A stretch of DNA of 64,000 bases, taken from contig NZ_RAQO01000001.1 of NCBI RefSeq assembly GCF_003610775.1, forward strand, positions 207,811-271,810. The letters are read 5' to 3'. The translations under genes were made by a program, and so were the position numbers. This document shows positions 52,155 through 61,788 of the stretch, one piece after another. This stretch comes from Alginatibacterium sediminis (lineage in GTDB: Bacteria; Pseudomonadota; Gammaproteobacteria; Enterobacterales; Celerinatantimonadaceae). The notes under the pieces were generated by a model. That model saw only the letters and a program-made list of their open reading frames with translations. It was not told the origin of the DNA and did not search any database. The first letter of the stretch is position 1, and every line of letters starts with the position of its first letter.

Positions 52155-54707
52155 ATGCAAATATCTGAGCATGCTGAACGCACTGAAGCTTTATTTGGCG
52201 TCCGAGCTGAGGACATCCACAAATGGATCGATGGCTTTTTTGATGATAATGGACAAGACCATGCCCAGCACATGTCAAAGCATCTTGATTACGACCCTTA
52301 CGATCATAGGCGTTTTAGGCATTGTAAAGAAGCGCTTGCGGAAGCATACCGCGAGTTTGGCGGCCGCTATACTCACCAGCAGATTAAAGACGTTTTTGAA
52401 ACCCACGTCAAAGACGACTATGACGGATATTTGCCACTAAGAGCTGATTTCGAGAATGGTACCTTTACCGCAAAATATCATGACCGAACTCACCAAGAAA
52501 CACTTGGCGAAGTGCTCGACGAACGAGAGCTCGCTGATTATTTTGACGGCTTACACAATCAGGAACCGTCGTCAGGCCATGCTCTAAAACAGTTTAGTTA
52601 TCGCATTGTATTGCCAACCATTGCAGCAATTATCTTGTTTATCACCTCTATAGTGTTCGTGATTGTCCCTTTAGTTGAAGATTCAATGGTGGATCAAAAA
52701 CGTCAAATGCTCAGAGAATTAACCTCTGCCGCAGTCAGTATTGTCGACAGTTACGTGGAACTTGAGCAACAGGGGGTGTTAAGCCTTAGCCAAGCTCAAG
52801 CCAAAGCCGCTATTGAGATAAAAACGATGCGCTATGGACCTGAAAACAAAGATTATTTCTTTATTACTGACATGCACCCCAATATGGTAATGCACCCCAA
52901 CCTCAGTGATTTAACCGGGCACGATCTTACTCAATACACCAACAATGAACAGCAAACTGGCCCATCGGTATTCGTAAGAATTGTCCAGTTAGTCAATGCC
53001 AATCAACAAGGTTTTTTAGAATACCAATGGCAATGGAAAAACGACCCTACATTAACCGCCCCCAAAATGACCTACGTCGAGGGTATTGAAGAGTGGGGAT
53101 GGATCATTGGTACGGGTGTATACATAGAAGACGTAGAGCAAGGTATTGCCAAACTTGAAAACACCTTATCGCGGATTTTTGTGGCGATAACCCTAGGTCT
53201 TATTGTGTTAATGAGCTACGTCATTACGCAAACACGTAAAAGTGAAATCAAGAAAAAACGCGCTGAACTTGCACTTCTCGAAGCCAAAGATCGTTATCGA
53301 GCTCTAGTTGAATCTTCTAGCGAAGGCTACATATTGGAAGCCGATGGCCAAGTGATTTTCTCTAATAACCGCCTGCGTCTATTAATGGGTTACCAGCAAC
53401 AAGAACTCAGTTCTAAAACCGTTTGGCAGACGATATTCACTGATGCCCCGCACAACGCTAAAGTGATTGAGCATTTATTTAATCTATTCAACCAGCAAGC
53501 CGAACCTGGAGAGTTTGAAGCCCAACTGAAAACCAAACAGGGTCAATCCATCGACATTATTCTAAGCACATCAAAAATATTTCTCGCAGAAAAGCTCGGG
53601 CATGTGGTCAGCTTTCGCCCGATAGTTCGTAAAATCTACGGAACAAGCTTCACGAGTTCCTCACTAATGACCGCTGATGCTAAGCAAACAATTGTGAAGC
53701 AAATTCAACAGGCTGACAGCCAAAGCGCCGTTGTGGAGTCGCTTAACCAACTTGCGGACCAAATACGCTACAAAATTGATATAGGCACCAGAGCTGAGTA
53801 TTTACGCATATTGATTGGTTCGACCTACGATGCTGCTATTTGCCGATTTATAGAACTAACCATTGCTGACATAGGCGAGCCGCCCGTTCCATTCTCATTT
53901 ATCAGTTTTGGTAGTAATGCGCGCCACGACATGACGCTGTTTTCAGATCAAGACAACGCAATAGTGTTTGAAACCCCAGACGATGCCGATCTTAAATCGA
54001 TTCGACGCTACTTTTTACATCTAGCTGAAAAAGTATGTGCTTTGCTTAATCAAGCCGGCTATAGCTATTGCGACGGCCTGATTATGGCGTCCAATCATCA
54101 ATGGTGCTTAAGCCAGCAAGAATGGAAACACAACTTCAGCAGCTGGATTGAAAGCGCATCGCCCGATACTATTCTAGAGCTCAATGTGTTTTTTGATATT
54201 CGCTCCACATATGGGCACGCCACATTAGTGGATGGTATTCAATCGCATATTCAATCGGTACTTGTAACCCAGTCAAAATTCTTAAGTATTTATGCGCTTA
54301 ATTGCCTTTCCTATTCTGTCCCTTTAGACAGCAATGGTGGACTGCTTACCGAGAAATTTGATGGTAAAACCTCAATAAATCTCAAAGAGTGCCTCAGACC
54401 CATGGAAATATTTTGTAGACTCTATGCTCTCAAGTATGACATTAGAGAGGTGAGCACCATTGAGCGTCTTCGTCAGCTATACCACCATGATGTATTTGAC
54501 ACCCAAACGCTTCGAGAAATGATGTATTTATTTGACCATATTTGGAACTTAAGATTCATGAATCAGCTGGTGGAGTACACCGATCTACGTAAAGTGAATG
54601 ATGTATTAGCCATTGACGATCTCACCACTATAGAACAGCAAAATTTGTGCAACGTTTTAAGTCGAATGCAGGCATTGCAAGCGATGGTCAAGCGCGACTT
54701 TAGCTAG
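52155..54707 (+). CDS. sCache-PAS-DUF294 nucleotidyltransferase-like signalling protein
   Basis: 850 residues. Order: soluble N-domain (about 1-145), TM (about 150-172), sCache_2 sensor (about 175-325; YGPENKDYFFITDMHPNMVMHP, then WGWIIGTGVYIEDV), TM (about 333-355) and PAS (about 375-490). Next comes a DUF294 nucleotidyltransferase (about 520-700; SFGSNARHDMTLFSDQDNAI has the GS...D-x-D core), then the DUF294 C-terminal domain to 850. DUF294 domains usually come with CBS and cyclic-nucleotide domains; here they are replaced by a membrane sensor. The gene is divergent from the DUF3360 permease, so it may sense the substrate and control its uptake. Confidence 0.87.
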   Translation: MQISEHAERTEALFGVRAEDIHKWIDGFFDDNGQDHAQHMSKHLDYDPYDHRRFRHCKEALAEAYREFGGRYTHQQIKDVFETHVKDDYDGYLPLRADFENGTFTAKYHDRTHQETLGEVLDERELADYFDGLHNQEPSSGHALKQFSYRIVLPTIAAIILFITSIVFVIVPLVEDSMVDQKRQMLRELTSAAVSIVDSYVELEQQGVLSLSQAQAKAAIEIKTMRYGPENKDYFFITDMHPNMVMHPNLSDLTGHDLTQYTNNEQQTGPSVFVRIVQLVNANQQGFLEYQWQWKNDPTLTAPKMTYVEGIEEWGWIIGTGVYIEDVEQGIAKLENTLSRIFVAITLGLIVLMSYVITQTRKSEIKKKRAELALLEAKDRYRALVESSSEGYILEADGQVIFSNNRLRLLMGYQQQELSSKTVWQTIFTDAPHNAKVIEHLFNLFNQQAEPGEFEAQLKTKQGQSIDIILSTSKIFLAEKLGHVVSFRPIVRKIYGTSFTSSSLMTADAKQTIVKQIQQADSQSAVVESLNQLADQIRYKIDIGTRAEYLRILIGSTYDAAICRFIELTIADIGEPPVPFSFISFGSNARHDMTLFSDQDNAIVFETPDDADLKSIRRYFLHLAEKVCALLNQAGYSYCDGLIMASNHQWCLSQQEWKHNFSSWIESASPDTILELNVFFDIRSTYGHATLVDGIQSHIQSVLVTQSKFLSIYALNCLSYSVPLDSNGGLLTEKFDGKTSINLKECLRPMEIFCRLYALKYDIREVSTIERLRQLYHHDVFDTQTLREMMYLFDHIWNLRFMNQLVEYTDLRKVNDVLAIDDLTTIEQQNLCNVLSRMQALQAMVKRDFS

Positions 54708-54974
54708 CAAAAACCTAAGGTTTTAGGCTTAACTCAACATCACCGTTTGAGAACAGACCGTTAATCTGGCTTATTAAGCCTTAACCTTGTGCTCTAATTG
54801 CTAGTTAAGACTTCAACCACAGAGGCATCAACGCGCTACTCGTTTAGTTTTATTGACTCCTTTCGGTTTTAATCGATTAAAGGTCAACCCTCGCCCGCCG
54901 ATAACATTTTACTAAATAAAAGAAAACCTCCTATAGTTAATTCAATAAATCAAACGTTTACTGGAGTTGTACCT

Positions 54975-56645
54975 ATGTTCAGTTCGCTAAAAACACAGTT
55001 TTATCTATTAGCTATCATTCCGTTCTTGGCAATCGCACTATTTGGATTGCAATCTCAAATGCGGACCGTCAGCGACATACGAAGTGAAGTTTCGACCATC
55101 ACTGAAGAAGCTATTATTTCGCTTGAAAAAAATCGACTAAAATCAGTGATGGATTCGGCTCTTTCGTTGGTTTCAAGACAAATGGCTTTACCCGAAAAAA
55201 CTGGAATGGAAGATGCGATGAGCATTCTTACCGATTTACGTTTTGACGATGGAGCCGGATATCTATTTGGCTACGACTCAAAAGGTGTCCGTGTTTTACA
55301 CGGTTCAGGAAAAGGAATTGGAACCAACTTCTCGGACTTACAGGACATCAATGGCCAATATTTGATTCGTGATTTTTTGGACGCGGCTAAAAATGGTGAT
55401 GGTTACTACACCTACTATTTTACCAAACCAGGCGAAGAAGAGCCCTCTCCAAAATATGGTTTCGCGATTTGGATTCCGAAATGGGATATCTATATTGGCA
55501 CTGGATTTTATCTAGATAGTATTGACCCGATATTAGCGAATATTGATGAATCACTAGGCGAGACTAGCAGTAGCATACTAAATAAGAGCCTTATAGCTAT
55601 CGTTTTAGGTGCCATTGTACTGTTGGTGATTCTACCGTTTGTAATTCGCGCCATATATAGTTCCCTTGAGCGCTTGCAGCTTGCGGTATCAAGCTTGGCT
55701 GAGGGTGAGGGAGATCTTACTCAAAAACTCCCTCCAAGTAAGCTTAGACTGTTAAATCTAATAACAGAGAACTTCAATTCATACTTGGAAGCGCTCGTCA
55801 GCGACATTAAAAAGCTGAAACTATCCAGCGTGCAGCTCAATGATATTGCAACGCTTTCTAATCAACAAATTGGAGAGTTGAAAAGTGTTGCACAAGAGCA
55901 AATGCGCGAAACGACTCAAGTTGCCACGGCTATCGATCAGATGGCGGCTTCAACCACTGAGATCGCCAACAATGCTGAGAATACTCGAGAGTCTGCCGAG
56001 AAAGCGGAATCGGAAATTGTCTCAGTACTATCTCAAGTAACGACCAGCAGTAATGAGTTGAATGGTCTTACAACACTTATGACCAATGTGGATTCATCGG
56101 TTGGAGAGTTGAATCAAAATGTCGATTCAATTCAAACATCGCTTGCAGTCATTCAAAGTATTTCAGAACAAACCAACTTACTTGCCTTAAACGCGGCTAT
56201 TGAAGCTGCGAGAGCTGGAGAGCAAGGCCGAGGATTTGCGGTCGTGGCAGACGAAGTAAGAACGCTGGCACAACGCAGCCAAGAAAGTACCAAAGAGATT
56301 CAACACATACTCGATCAGCTGACCAACAGCATGTCTAATACACGGCGTGATCTTGAAGAAACTACCGCTAAGAGAGAATCAGTTACAGAAGCGATGTCTA
56401 CTATCCAAGCAATTGTGGATGAAAGTGTCAGTACCATTCGCCAACTAGCGGAGGAGAACATTCAAGTGTCGACAGCTGCAAATGAGCAAGCCACGGTTGC
56501 CGCGGAAGTAGCACAAAGTGTCAATGGTATTGCAAGTCTAGCCGCTAAGGTTGATCAAGTATCAGATGATACGCAAGAACAGATATCTCGTTTAGACGAC
56601 CAATCGAAAGTAATTCTAGATATATCGAATAAATTTACAGTTTAG
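54975..56645 (+). CDS. Methyl-accepting chemotaxis protein with sCache sensor
   Basis: 556 residues. TM1 is about 7-25. The periplasmic sCache_2 domain (about 35-190) has [19 protein letters not shown] and [16 protein letters not shown]2 is about 205-227, then HAMP (about 228-275). The MCP signalling domain (about 300-556) has the hairpin tip [20 protein letters not shown] followed by [17 protein letters not shown], both quoted in family form. The sensor class is the same as in the DUF294 protein just upstream, so both may detect related ligands. The AT-rich gap before it contains its promoter. Confidence 0.94.
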   Translation: MFSSLKTQFYLLAIIPFLAIALFGLQSQMRTVSDIRSEVSTITEEAIISLEKNRLKSVMDSALSLVSRQMALPEKTGMEDAMSILTDLRFDDGAGYLFGYDSKGVRVLHGSGKGIGTNFSDLQDINGQYLIRDFLDAAKNGDGYYTYYFTKPGEEEPSPKYGFAIWIPKWDIYIGTGFYLDSIDPILANIDESLGETSSSILNKSLIAIVLGAIVLLVILPFVIRAIYSSLERLQLAVSSLAEGEGDLTQKLPPSKLRLLNLITENFNSYLEALVSDIKKLKLSSVQLNDIATLSNQQIGELKSVAQEQMRETTQVATAIDQMAASTTEIANNAENTRESAEKAESEIVSVLSQVTTSSNELNGLTTLMTNVDSSVGELNQNVDSIQTSLAVIQSISEQTNLLALNAAIEAARAGEQGRGFAVVADEVRTLAQRSQESTKEIQHILDQLTNSMSNTRRDLEETTAKRESVTEAMSTIQAIVDESVSTIRQLAEENIQVSTAANEQATVAAEVAQSVNGIASLAAKVDQVSDDTQEQISRLDDQSKVILDISNKFTV

Positions 56646-57217
56646 AAAAAGGGGCGACTGGTTCCCTTTAAAACAGTACTTCGTTTAGGCGAAATAACTA
56701 TCAATATTGACAAGGTGACGTGTCTGGAAGACTAGGCGTCACCACCAATGTTTTATTATCCGATAAAGTGGCACTCACATACATGTGGAGCCCCACTTGC
56801 AAAGCTTAAGCAAGGCGATTTTTGGAGCAGCAAACTGTATGGTTATTGCTGGGAAGTCCAGTGTTACCAAATGGGAAATATAGCTAGTAGCGGCAGTATA
56901 ATAAGGTTTTCAAATATAGTTTGTACTTAGGGAGTATATAGGATTATTTTGAGGCTAGTGTAAGGGCCCTTTATAGCTACTATGCCCGCAAACTATATGC
57001 AGCTCCTACATGAATAAGTTGAATATTCTCTCCTAATCGATTGGACAGTGTTTATTGTCCAAGATTAAACCTCAAGAGGTGAACAATTATTCCATTATGT
57101 AACAGGTATGGGGTAGTTGTTCTTATTTCTGAAGTGTAAACTACTGAAATATAGGCTTAAAAATCAATCGTCTTCGATGTGAAAGTCTAAGGTTGCGCAA
57201 TGAATGAGGAGAAATGT
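56646..57217. other. Gene-free stretch
   Basis: About 570 bp. A 60-codon frame at 56748-56930 has no ribosome site and no protein-like pattern. No strong terminator or repeat is present. Confidence 0.45.
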
Positions 57218-57649
57218 ATGCATCAATCTGCCAGTGAAGTCGTTCGACTATTTATCCAAGAAGTACGCTCAGGCAAATACCCGGAGCATGCACAAAAGTA
57301 TATGGCTCCAATGGTAATGGCGCATCAGGTGTATTCAGGCCAAGCGCAAGTTATCGAACGTACTCCCCAAAACTATACGCAGCACATACATGAGTTTCTC
57401 GAGTGTTTTGGGCAGTATCAATTTGAGATTGAAGAGTTCATAAATCAGGGTGCAAAAGTGTATGTTCGTTGGCGTCAAATAGGCCACCATCGCGCAACCA
57501 TTCTGGGATATGAGGCAACAGGTTTACCTATAGATACCGTTGGTAGCGCAGTATATCGCGTGGAAGATGGGAAAATTATCGAGTACTGGATCCAACAAGA
57601 AAATGAAGGATTGTTAGCTCAACTTGAAACCAATGCAAACAGATGTTAG
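57218..57649 (+). CDS. SnoaL/NTF2-like fold protein
   Basis: 143 residues from ATG 57218, which has GAGGAG 7 nt upstream (the ATG at 57200 lacks this). The length, the N-terminal helix with VVRLFIQEVRSGKYPEHAQKYMAP, and the strand pattern FEIEEFINQGAKVYVRWRQIGHH and GSAVYRVEDGKIIEYWIQQ are those of SnoaL-like cone-shaped alpha+beta barrels. Such proteins are often small isomerases or ligand binders; the substrate is unknown. Followed 38 bp later by the acetyltransferase gene, probably one operon. Confidence 0.85.
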   Translation: MHQSASEVVRLFIQEVRSGKYPEHAQKYMAPMVMAHQVYSGQAQVIERTPQNYTQHIHEFLECFGQYQFEIEEFINQGAKVYVRWRQIGHHRATILGYEATGLPIDTVGSAVYRVEDGKIIEYWIQQENEGLLAQLETNANRC

Positions 57650-57687
57650 ATGAATAATTGAGTGGCATTCTACTAGTAGAGGCAAAC

Positions 57688-58122
57688 GTGATAACTATTC
57701 GAGAAATGGCTATTGAAGACTACGCAGAAGTGATGCTCTTGTGGAGCGAAGCTGAAGGCCTCAGTCTTAAAGACGCAGACAGCCCAGAAAACATTGCTCA
57801 TTATTTAAAGCGCAATCCTGGTTTAAGCTTCGTTGCGCTCAATGAATCAGAGGTAATTGCTGCTGTTCTAGTTGGAACCGATGGGCGTCGCGCTTATTTG
57901 CAACATTTAGCGGTCTCTAAGGAATATCGTCGGCGTAACATAGCTAGCGAACTGCTCAGACATACTATTCAGGCACTTGCTCAAATTGGTATCTCAAAAA
58001 CGCATTTATTCGTTCATGTTGATAACGTTAAAGCACAGCATTTCTATGAGAAGTTAGGCTGGTTTGCACGTGATGAAGTGCGCATGTACTCCTTTAACAG
58101 CACTTCAAATCCTCAGGTATAA
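57688..58122 (+). CDS. GNAT family N-acetyltransferase
   Basis: 144 residues from GTG 57688 with AGAGG 6 nt upstream; the frame opens at TTG 57658 without a ribosome site. It transfers acetyl from acetyl-CoA to an unknown amine. The GNAT core shows LQHLAVSKEYRRRNIASELLRH (motif A, acetyl-CoA-binding R/Q-x-x-x-A type), then THLFVHVDNVKAQHFYEKLGW (motif B), both in standard order. Cytoplasmic, close behind the SnoaL-like gene. Confidence 0.93.
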   Translation: MITIREMAIEDYAEVMLLWSEAEGLSLKDADSPENIAHYLKRNPGLSFVALNESEVIAAVLVGTDGRRAYLQHLAVSKEYRRRNIASELLRHTIQALAQIGISKTHLFVHVDNVKAQHFYEKLGWFARDEVRMYSFNSTSNPQV

Positions 58123-58280
58123 TTTGTTGCCAACCACAATAGAGCCCCAACGATATCTATAGCGTGTTTGAATCTAGCTGATTCCAGGTATTTGGAAGGT
58201 CATTTGTAGCAAATTGGAATTTGGGCGTGGTGAGTGACGGTTGTGTCTGCCCAGCTTATTGTTAATTAAAGGAATAATTA

Positions 58281-59486
58281 ATGGACTTAGTCTATAAGCA
58301 CGAAAAACCGCTGTTTATTGTATCTCTTATCATTTCGATAGTGTTCTGGATTGTCTTAACCCTTAGTACCTTAGGAACAGTATTCATCTATTTTTTAGTG
58401 GCTTATCTATTCTTTTTGTTCGCTCATTCAGCCTTTATCGCTCAACTCAAAGGCTCAGCGGTTCGAATTAGTGAGCAACAATTCCCTGACCTACACCAGA
58501 TGATCGAGCAAGCTTGCGAAAAAGTAGGGATGGAAGAAATTCCCGAAGCGTACATGTTTAGAAGTGGTTCGTTTAATGCGCTCGCAACTCGTTTTTTAGG
58601 CCGCAATTACCTGGTCCTCTACACAGATGTTCTAGATGCACTGCATGAGCAAACAAGTGCTCTGGATTTCTATATTGGACACGAGCTAGGTCATATTCAT
58701 CGAAAACACCTGAAATGGAACGCCTTTCTATTACCGTCATCGGTGTTACCAATCATTGGCAGTGGTTTACGTAGAGCGCAAGAGTATAGCTGCGACCGTT
58801 ATGGGGCTAATTGTTGCCAGTCGCAAGGCGATATACAAGCTGCTATCGCTGCAATGGCAGCCGGAGACACGCGATGGCGCAATATGGACTTGGATGCCTA
58901 TACGGCGCAAATTGAATCCAGTAGTGGCTTCTGGATGTCGTTTCATGAACTCAATAATGACTACCCGTGGCTTAGTAAGCGAATGGCCAGCGCTATGGCG
59001 TTTAGCAATGGTGAAAATATTAGGCATCCGGCGCGGCATAAACTAGCTTGCCTGATATCGTGCTTTGTACCTCGATTTGCAAGCAATGGCATACTTTCAA
59101 TAATGGTCACAGTGATGTTGATTGGCGTTTTGGTTGCCGTGGCTCTGCCAGCCTATCAAGAATACTCAAAAAGAACCCAATATAGCGCTGCCTATACCGT
59201 GGCTTTACGGGTGACAGAGCAAGTAGATGAGTACATTCAATCCAGCGAGTACTGGCCAGAAACTATGCTAGATCTAGGGTATGGTTCGGAGGAATTAAGC
59301 GATATTGCTGGCAATTATACGATTGGTGTTTTTGAAGACGGTATAATTGGTGCGCAAGTTGGTGTAGATAATGATGGCGAAGAGAGGTACATAGTGCTCG
59401 AGCCTGAATGGGATGATGGGCATGTGACATGGGAATGCTACGGTCAAAACGTGCTTAGTAAGTATCTGCCGCAGGAGTGCCGTTAA
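58281..59486 (+). CDS. M48 metallopeptidase fused to a type IV pilin-like tail
   Basis: 401 residues. Two TM segments at about 14-56 precede the zinc peptidase domain (about 65-230) with HELGHIHRKH (HExxH, near residue 134) and the downstream Glu region RAQEYSCDRYG. The C-terminal quarter (about 275-401) starts with a hydrophobic helix VTVMLIGVLVAVALPAYQEY, the typical N-terminal helix of type IV pilins. After it come SKRTQYSAAYTVA and a beta domain with cysteines. Such peptidase-pilin fusions exist in gammaproteobacteria; the substrate is unknown. Confidence 0.88.
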   Translation: MDLVYKHEKPLFIVSLIISIVFWIVLTLSTLGTVFIYFLVAYLFFLFAHSAFIAQLKGSAVRISEQQFPDLHQMIEQACEKVGMEEIPEAYMFRSGSFNALATRFLGRNYLVLYTDVLDALHEQTSALDFYIGHELGHIHRKHLKWNAFLLPSSVLPIIGSGLRRAQEYSCDRYGANCCQSQGDIQAAIAAMAAGDTRWRNMDLDAYTAQIESSSGFWMSFHELNNDYPWLSKRMASAMAFSNGENIRHPARHKLACLISCFVPRFASNGILSIMVTVMLIGVLVAVALPAYQEYSKRTQYSAAYTVALRVTEQVDEYIQSSEYWPETMLDLGYGSEELSDIAGNYTIGVFEDGIIGAQVGVDNDGEERYIVLEPEWDDGHVTWECYGQNVLSKYLPQECR

Positions 59487-59775
59487 ATCAAATCAGGGCA
59501 ATGTAGGTTTGTGTTGGGTTCTGGTATTGCTTATGTCCTCTAGCGCTAAATGGGTAAATGGCGGATGTTGACTTTAAGGACTCGTTAATAGTGCTAGAGT
59601 TGATTAAGGTGTCCGATAAATGCATGGCATTTTTTCAAGTCTTTGAATTAATTTGCTTCTGCTTCGAAAAAGCAGACTAAAAAGTTTATTAGACTGGAAA
59701 ATCACTGCTTAGATCTACTTTCCAAATTACGAATTGGGCTATAACTAATACTAAGAAGCAAATGGGAGTTTTCGC

Positions 59776-61104
59776 ATGCCGGATCTAAACCAAATTTTTG
59801 CTCAACATATTCAAGTGCTTCAGTCTCGCACTCAAGATGTGTTGGCTCACAATAATCTAGAAGCGTTGATTATTCATTCAGGTTTTGCCCCAAAGATATT
59901 CTTAGATGATCAAGACTATCCATTTAAATGCAACCCACACTTTAAGCATTGGTTACCGCTAACCCAGCATGCCCACTGTTGGCTTGTGGTAAATGGCGTA
60001 GATAAGCCGAAGTTGATCTACCACTTGGCACAAGATTACTGGCATGCCAAACAAGACTTGCCCGATGTGGCTTGGCTGGAACAGTTTGAAGTTAGTATTC
60101 TGGCTAATCCACAAGACATTGAGCCTTTGCTACCTGATAACCGGCAACAATGCGCTTATATTGGTGACCATCCTGAACTTGCTGAAGCCTTAGCAATTGG
60201 TGAGCGTAACCCGGAATCTGTTCTTAACTATCTCCACTTTTATCGAGCCGAGAAAACCGATTACGAGCTTGATTGCATTGTGAAGGCCAACAAAAGTGCA
60301 GTAAAAGGTCACTTAGCAGCAAAAGAAGCTTTTTTTGCTGGTGGTTCAGAATTTGAAATTCACTTAGCTTACCTACAAGCAGTCGGTTGTGTTGATCAAG
60401 ATCTGCCTTATTCCAATATAATCGCTTTAAATGAACATGCTGCGACTTTGCACTACACACAATTGCAAAAGCAAGGCATTCCAGACAAACAGCGCTACTC
60501 TATGTTAATTGATGCCGGTGCTCAGTATCACGGCTATGCTGCGGATATTTCGCGTACTTACGCTTTTCGTAAGAGCTTGTTTTCGGATCTAATTTTGGCT
60601 ATGGAACAATTGCAAGCTACCTTGATCGAATCGATTAAGATTGGACAATGCTTTATCGACTTACATGCCAAGGCACATCATTTACTTGCCCATATATTGG
60701 TCGATTTTGATCTGGTTAACTGCAGCGTTCCTTGTTGCGTTGAAAAGGGTATTAGTAGAGTATTCTTTCCGCATGGATTAGGTCACTTTCTTGGTTTACA
60801 AGTGCATGATGTGGGGGGCTTTATGCGCAGTCATGACGGAGAAGTTAAAGCGGCGCCTGATTCTGACCCCGCGCTGCGTTTCACTCGAATGGTAGGTGCA
60901 AAACAAGTACTAACAATTGAGCCTGGTTTGTACTTTATCGCTAGTTTATTGGATGAGCTTGCCAACAGTGATGCTAGCAGTTTAGTCAATTGGGAAAAAA
61001 TAGACTTGCTACGTCGCTTCGGTGGTATTCGAATTGAAGACAACATTTATATAGGTGAAAGTAGTGTGACCAATATAAGTCGAGAAATTAACTGGAGCAG
61101 CTGA
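59776..61104 (+). CDS. pepQ: Xaa-Pro dipeptidase PepQ
   Basis: Cytosolic metallo-dipeptidase that hydrolyses Xaa-Pro dipeptides. It has 442 residues. The pita-bread fold metal ligands are Asp in LIDAGAQYHGYAADISRTY, His in FFPHGLGHFLGLQVHDVGG, Glu in LTIEPGLYFI and Glu in GGIRIEDNI. The start ATG is preceded by TGGGAGT. First gene of the conserved run pepQ-yigZ-trkH-hemG-rrn, normally divergent from fadBA; in this genome the transposon and other genes lie between them. Confidence 0.97.
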   Translation: MPDLNQIFAQHIQVLQSRTQDVLAHNNLEALIIHSGFAPKIFLDDQDYPFKCNPHFKHWLPLTQHAHCWLVVNGVDKPKLIYHLAQDYWHAKQDLPDVAWLEQFEVSILANPQDIEPLLPDNRQQCAYIGDHPELAEALAIGERNPESVLNYLHFYRAEKTDYELDCIVKANKSAVKGHLAAKEAFFAGGSEFEIHLAYLQAVGCVDQDLPYSNIIALNEHAATLHYTQLQKQGIPDKQRYSMLIDAGAQYHGYAADISRTYAFRKSLFSDLILAMEQLQATLIESIKIGQCFIDLHAKAHHLLAHILVDFDLVNCSVPCCVEKGISRVFFPHGLGHFLGLQVHDVGGFMRSHDGEVKAAPDSDPALRFTRMVGAKQVLTIEPGLYFIASLLDELANSDASSLVNWEKIDLLRRFGGIRIEDNIYIGESSVTNISREINWSS

Positions 61105-61715
61105 TTCAAAGCGCATATTTAATACCCAAAGCGACGATTAGTAACGAAGAACTGATTAAGAAAAGTCGCTTTATTTCAATCGTTGTAAATGCACCTAACC
61201 TGGAAATGGCAAAGCGCTTGTTACAACAAACGAAAGCCGAGCATAGTTCTGCACGTCATCATTGTTGGGCCATGATTGCCGGTCACCCTAAAGATAGTCA
61301 ATGTCTTGGCTTTAGCGATGATGGTGAGCCAACGGGTACAGCTGGAAAGCCAATGCTGGCGCAATTACAAGGCAGTGGACTCGGGCAAGTCATGGCAATC
61401 GTGGTTCGTTACTCTGGTGGCGTGAAACTTGGAACCGGTGGCTTAGTCCGAGCTTATGGTCAAGGTGTTCAGCAGGCTCTGGCATTATTAGAAACCCAGC
61501 CGTTTATGCCAAGTTGCCGCTTAAAGCTATTGGGCAGCTATGATGATAGTGGAAAGATAGAACACTTTTTAGAAAGCCAGCATATAGTGGTACTTGCGCG
61601 AAACTTTACTCAACAGTTAAGTTGGGACATTGAACTTGCGATCGAGCAGCGCAGCAAAATTGAAAATCAGTTGAATCACCTTTGCTCTGGCAATATTGCA
61701 ATACAGCGCTTGTGA
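61104..61715 (+). CDS. yigZ: YigZ/IMPACT family protein, non-ATG start
   Basis: The first ATG (61206) would cut off the conserved N-terminus. In-frame codons upstream encode SAYLIPKATISNEELIKKSRFIS, the expected YigZ start, and GGAG at 61094-61097 positions initiation at ATT 61104 or CTG 61101. Either start is overlapped by the pepQ stop, so translation is coupled. This gives 203-204 residues, the usual length. Family motifs are ARHHCWAMIAG, GFSDDGEPTGTAGKPML and VVRYSGGVKLGTGGLVRAYG. Its exact role is unknown; IMPACT proteins are linked to translation/ribosome control. Confidence 0.88.
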   Translation: MQSAYLIPKATISNEELIKKSRFISIVVNAPNLEMAKRLLQQTKAEHSSARHHCWAMIAGHPKDSQCLGFSDDGEPTGTAGKPMLAQLQGSGLGQVMAIVVRYSGGVKLGTGGLVRAYGQGVQQALALLETQPFMPSCRLKLLGSYDDSGKIEHFLESQHIVVLARNFTQQLSWDIELAIEQRSKIENQLNHLCSGNIAIQRL

Positions 61716-61788
61716 TAGCGCTCTGATTCAGACAAACTTCTGTGCAAATCAAAAAAAGAGACAATGACGTGCCACTGAGCGAGATGGA

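Noticed and set aside
46349..56863. Exact 16-mer GCTGGGAAGTCCAGTG at 46349-46364 and 56848-56863
   Set aside because: One 16-bp match is expected about half the time by chance in 64 kb, and the flanks do not align, so I do not treat it as a repeat family or a second transposon end.
56748..56930. 60-codon frame between the chemoreceptor and the SnoaL-like gene
   Set aside because: No ribosome site, odd Cys/His/Trp composition and no neighbours in operon spacing.
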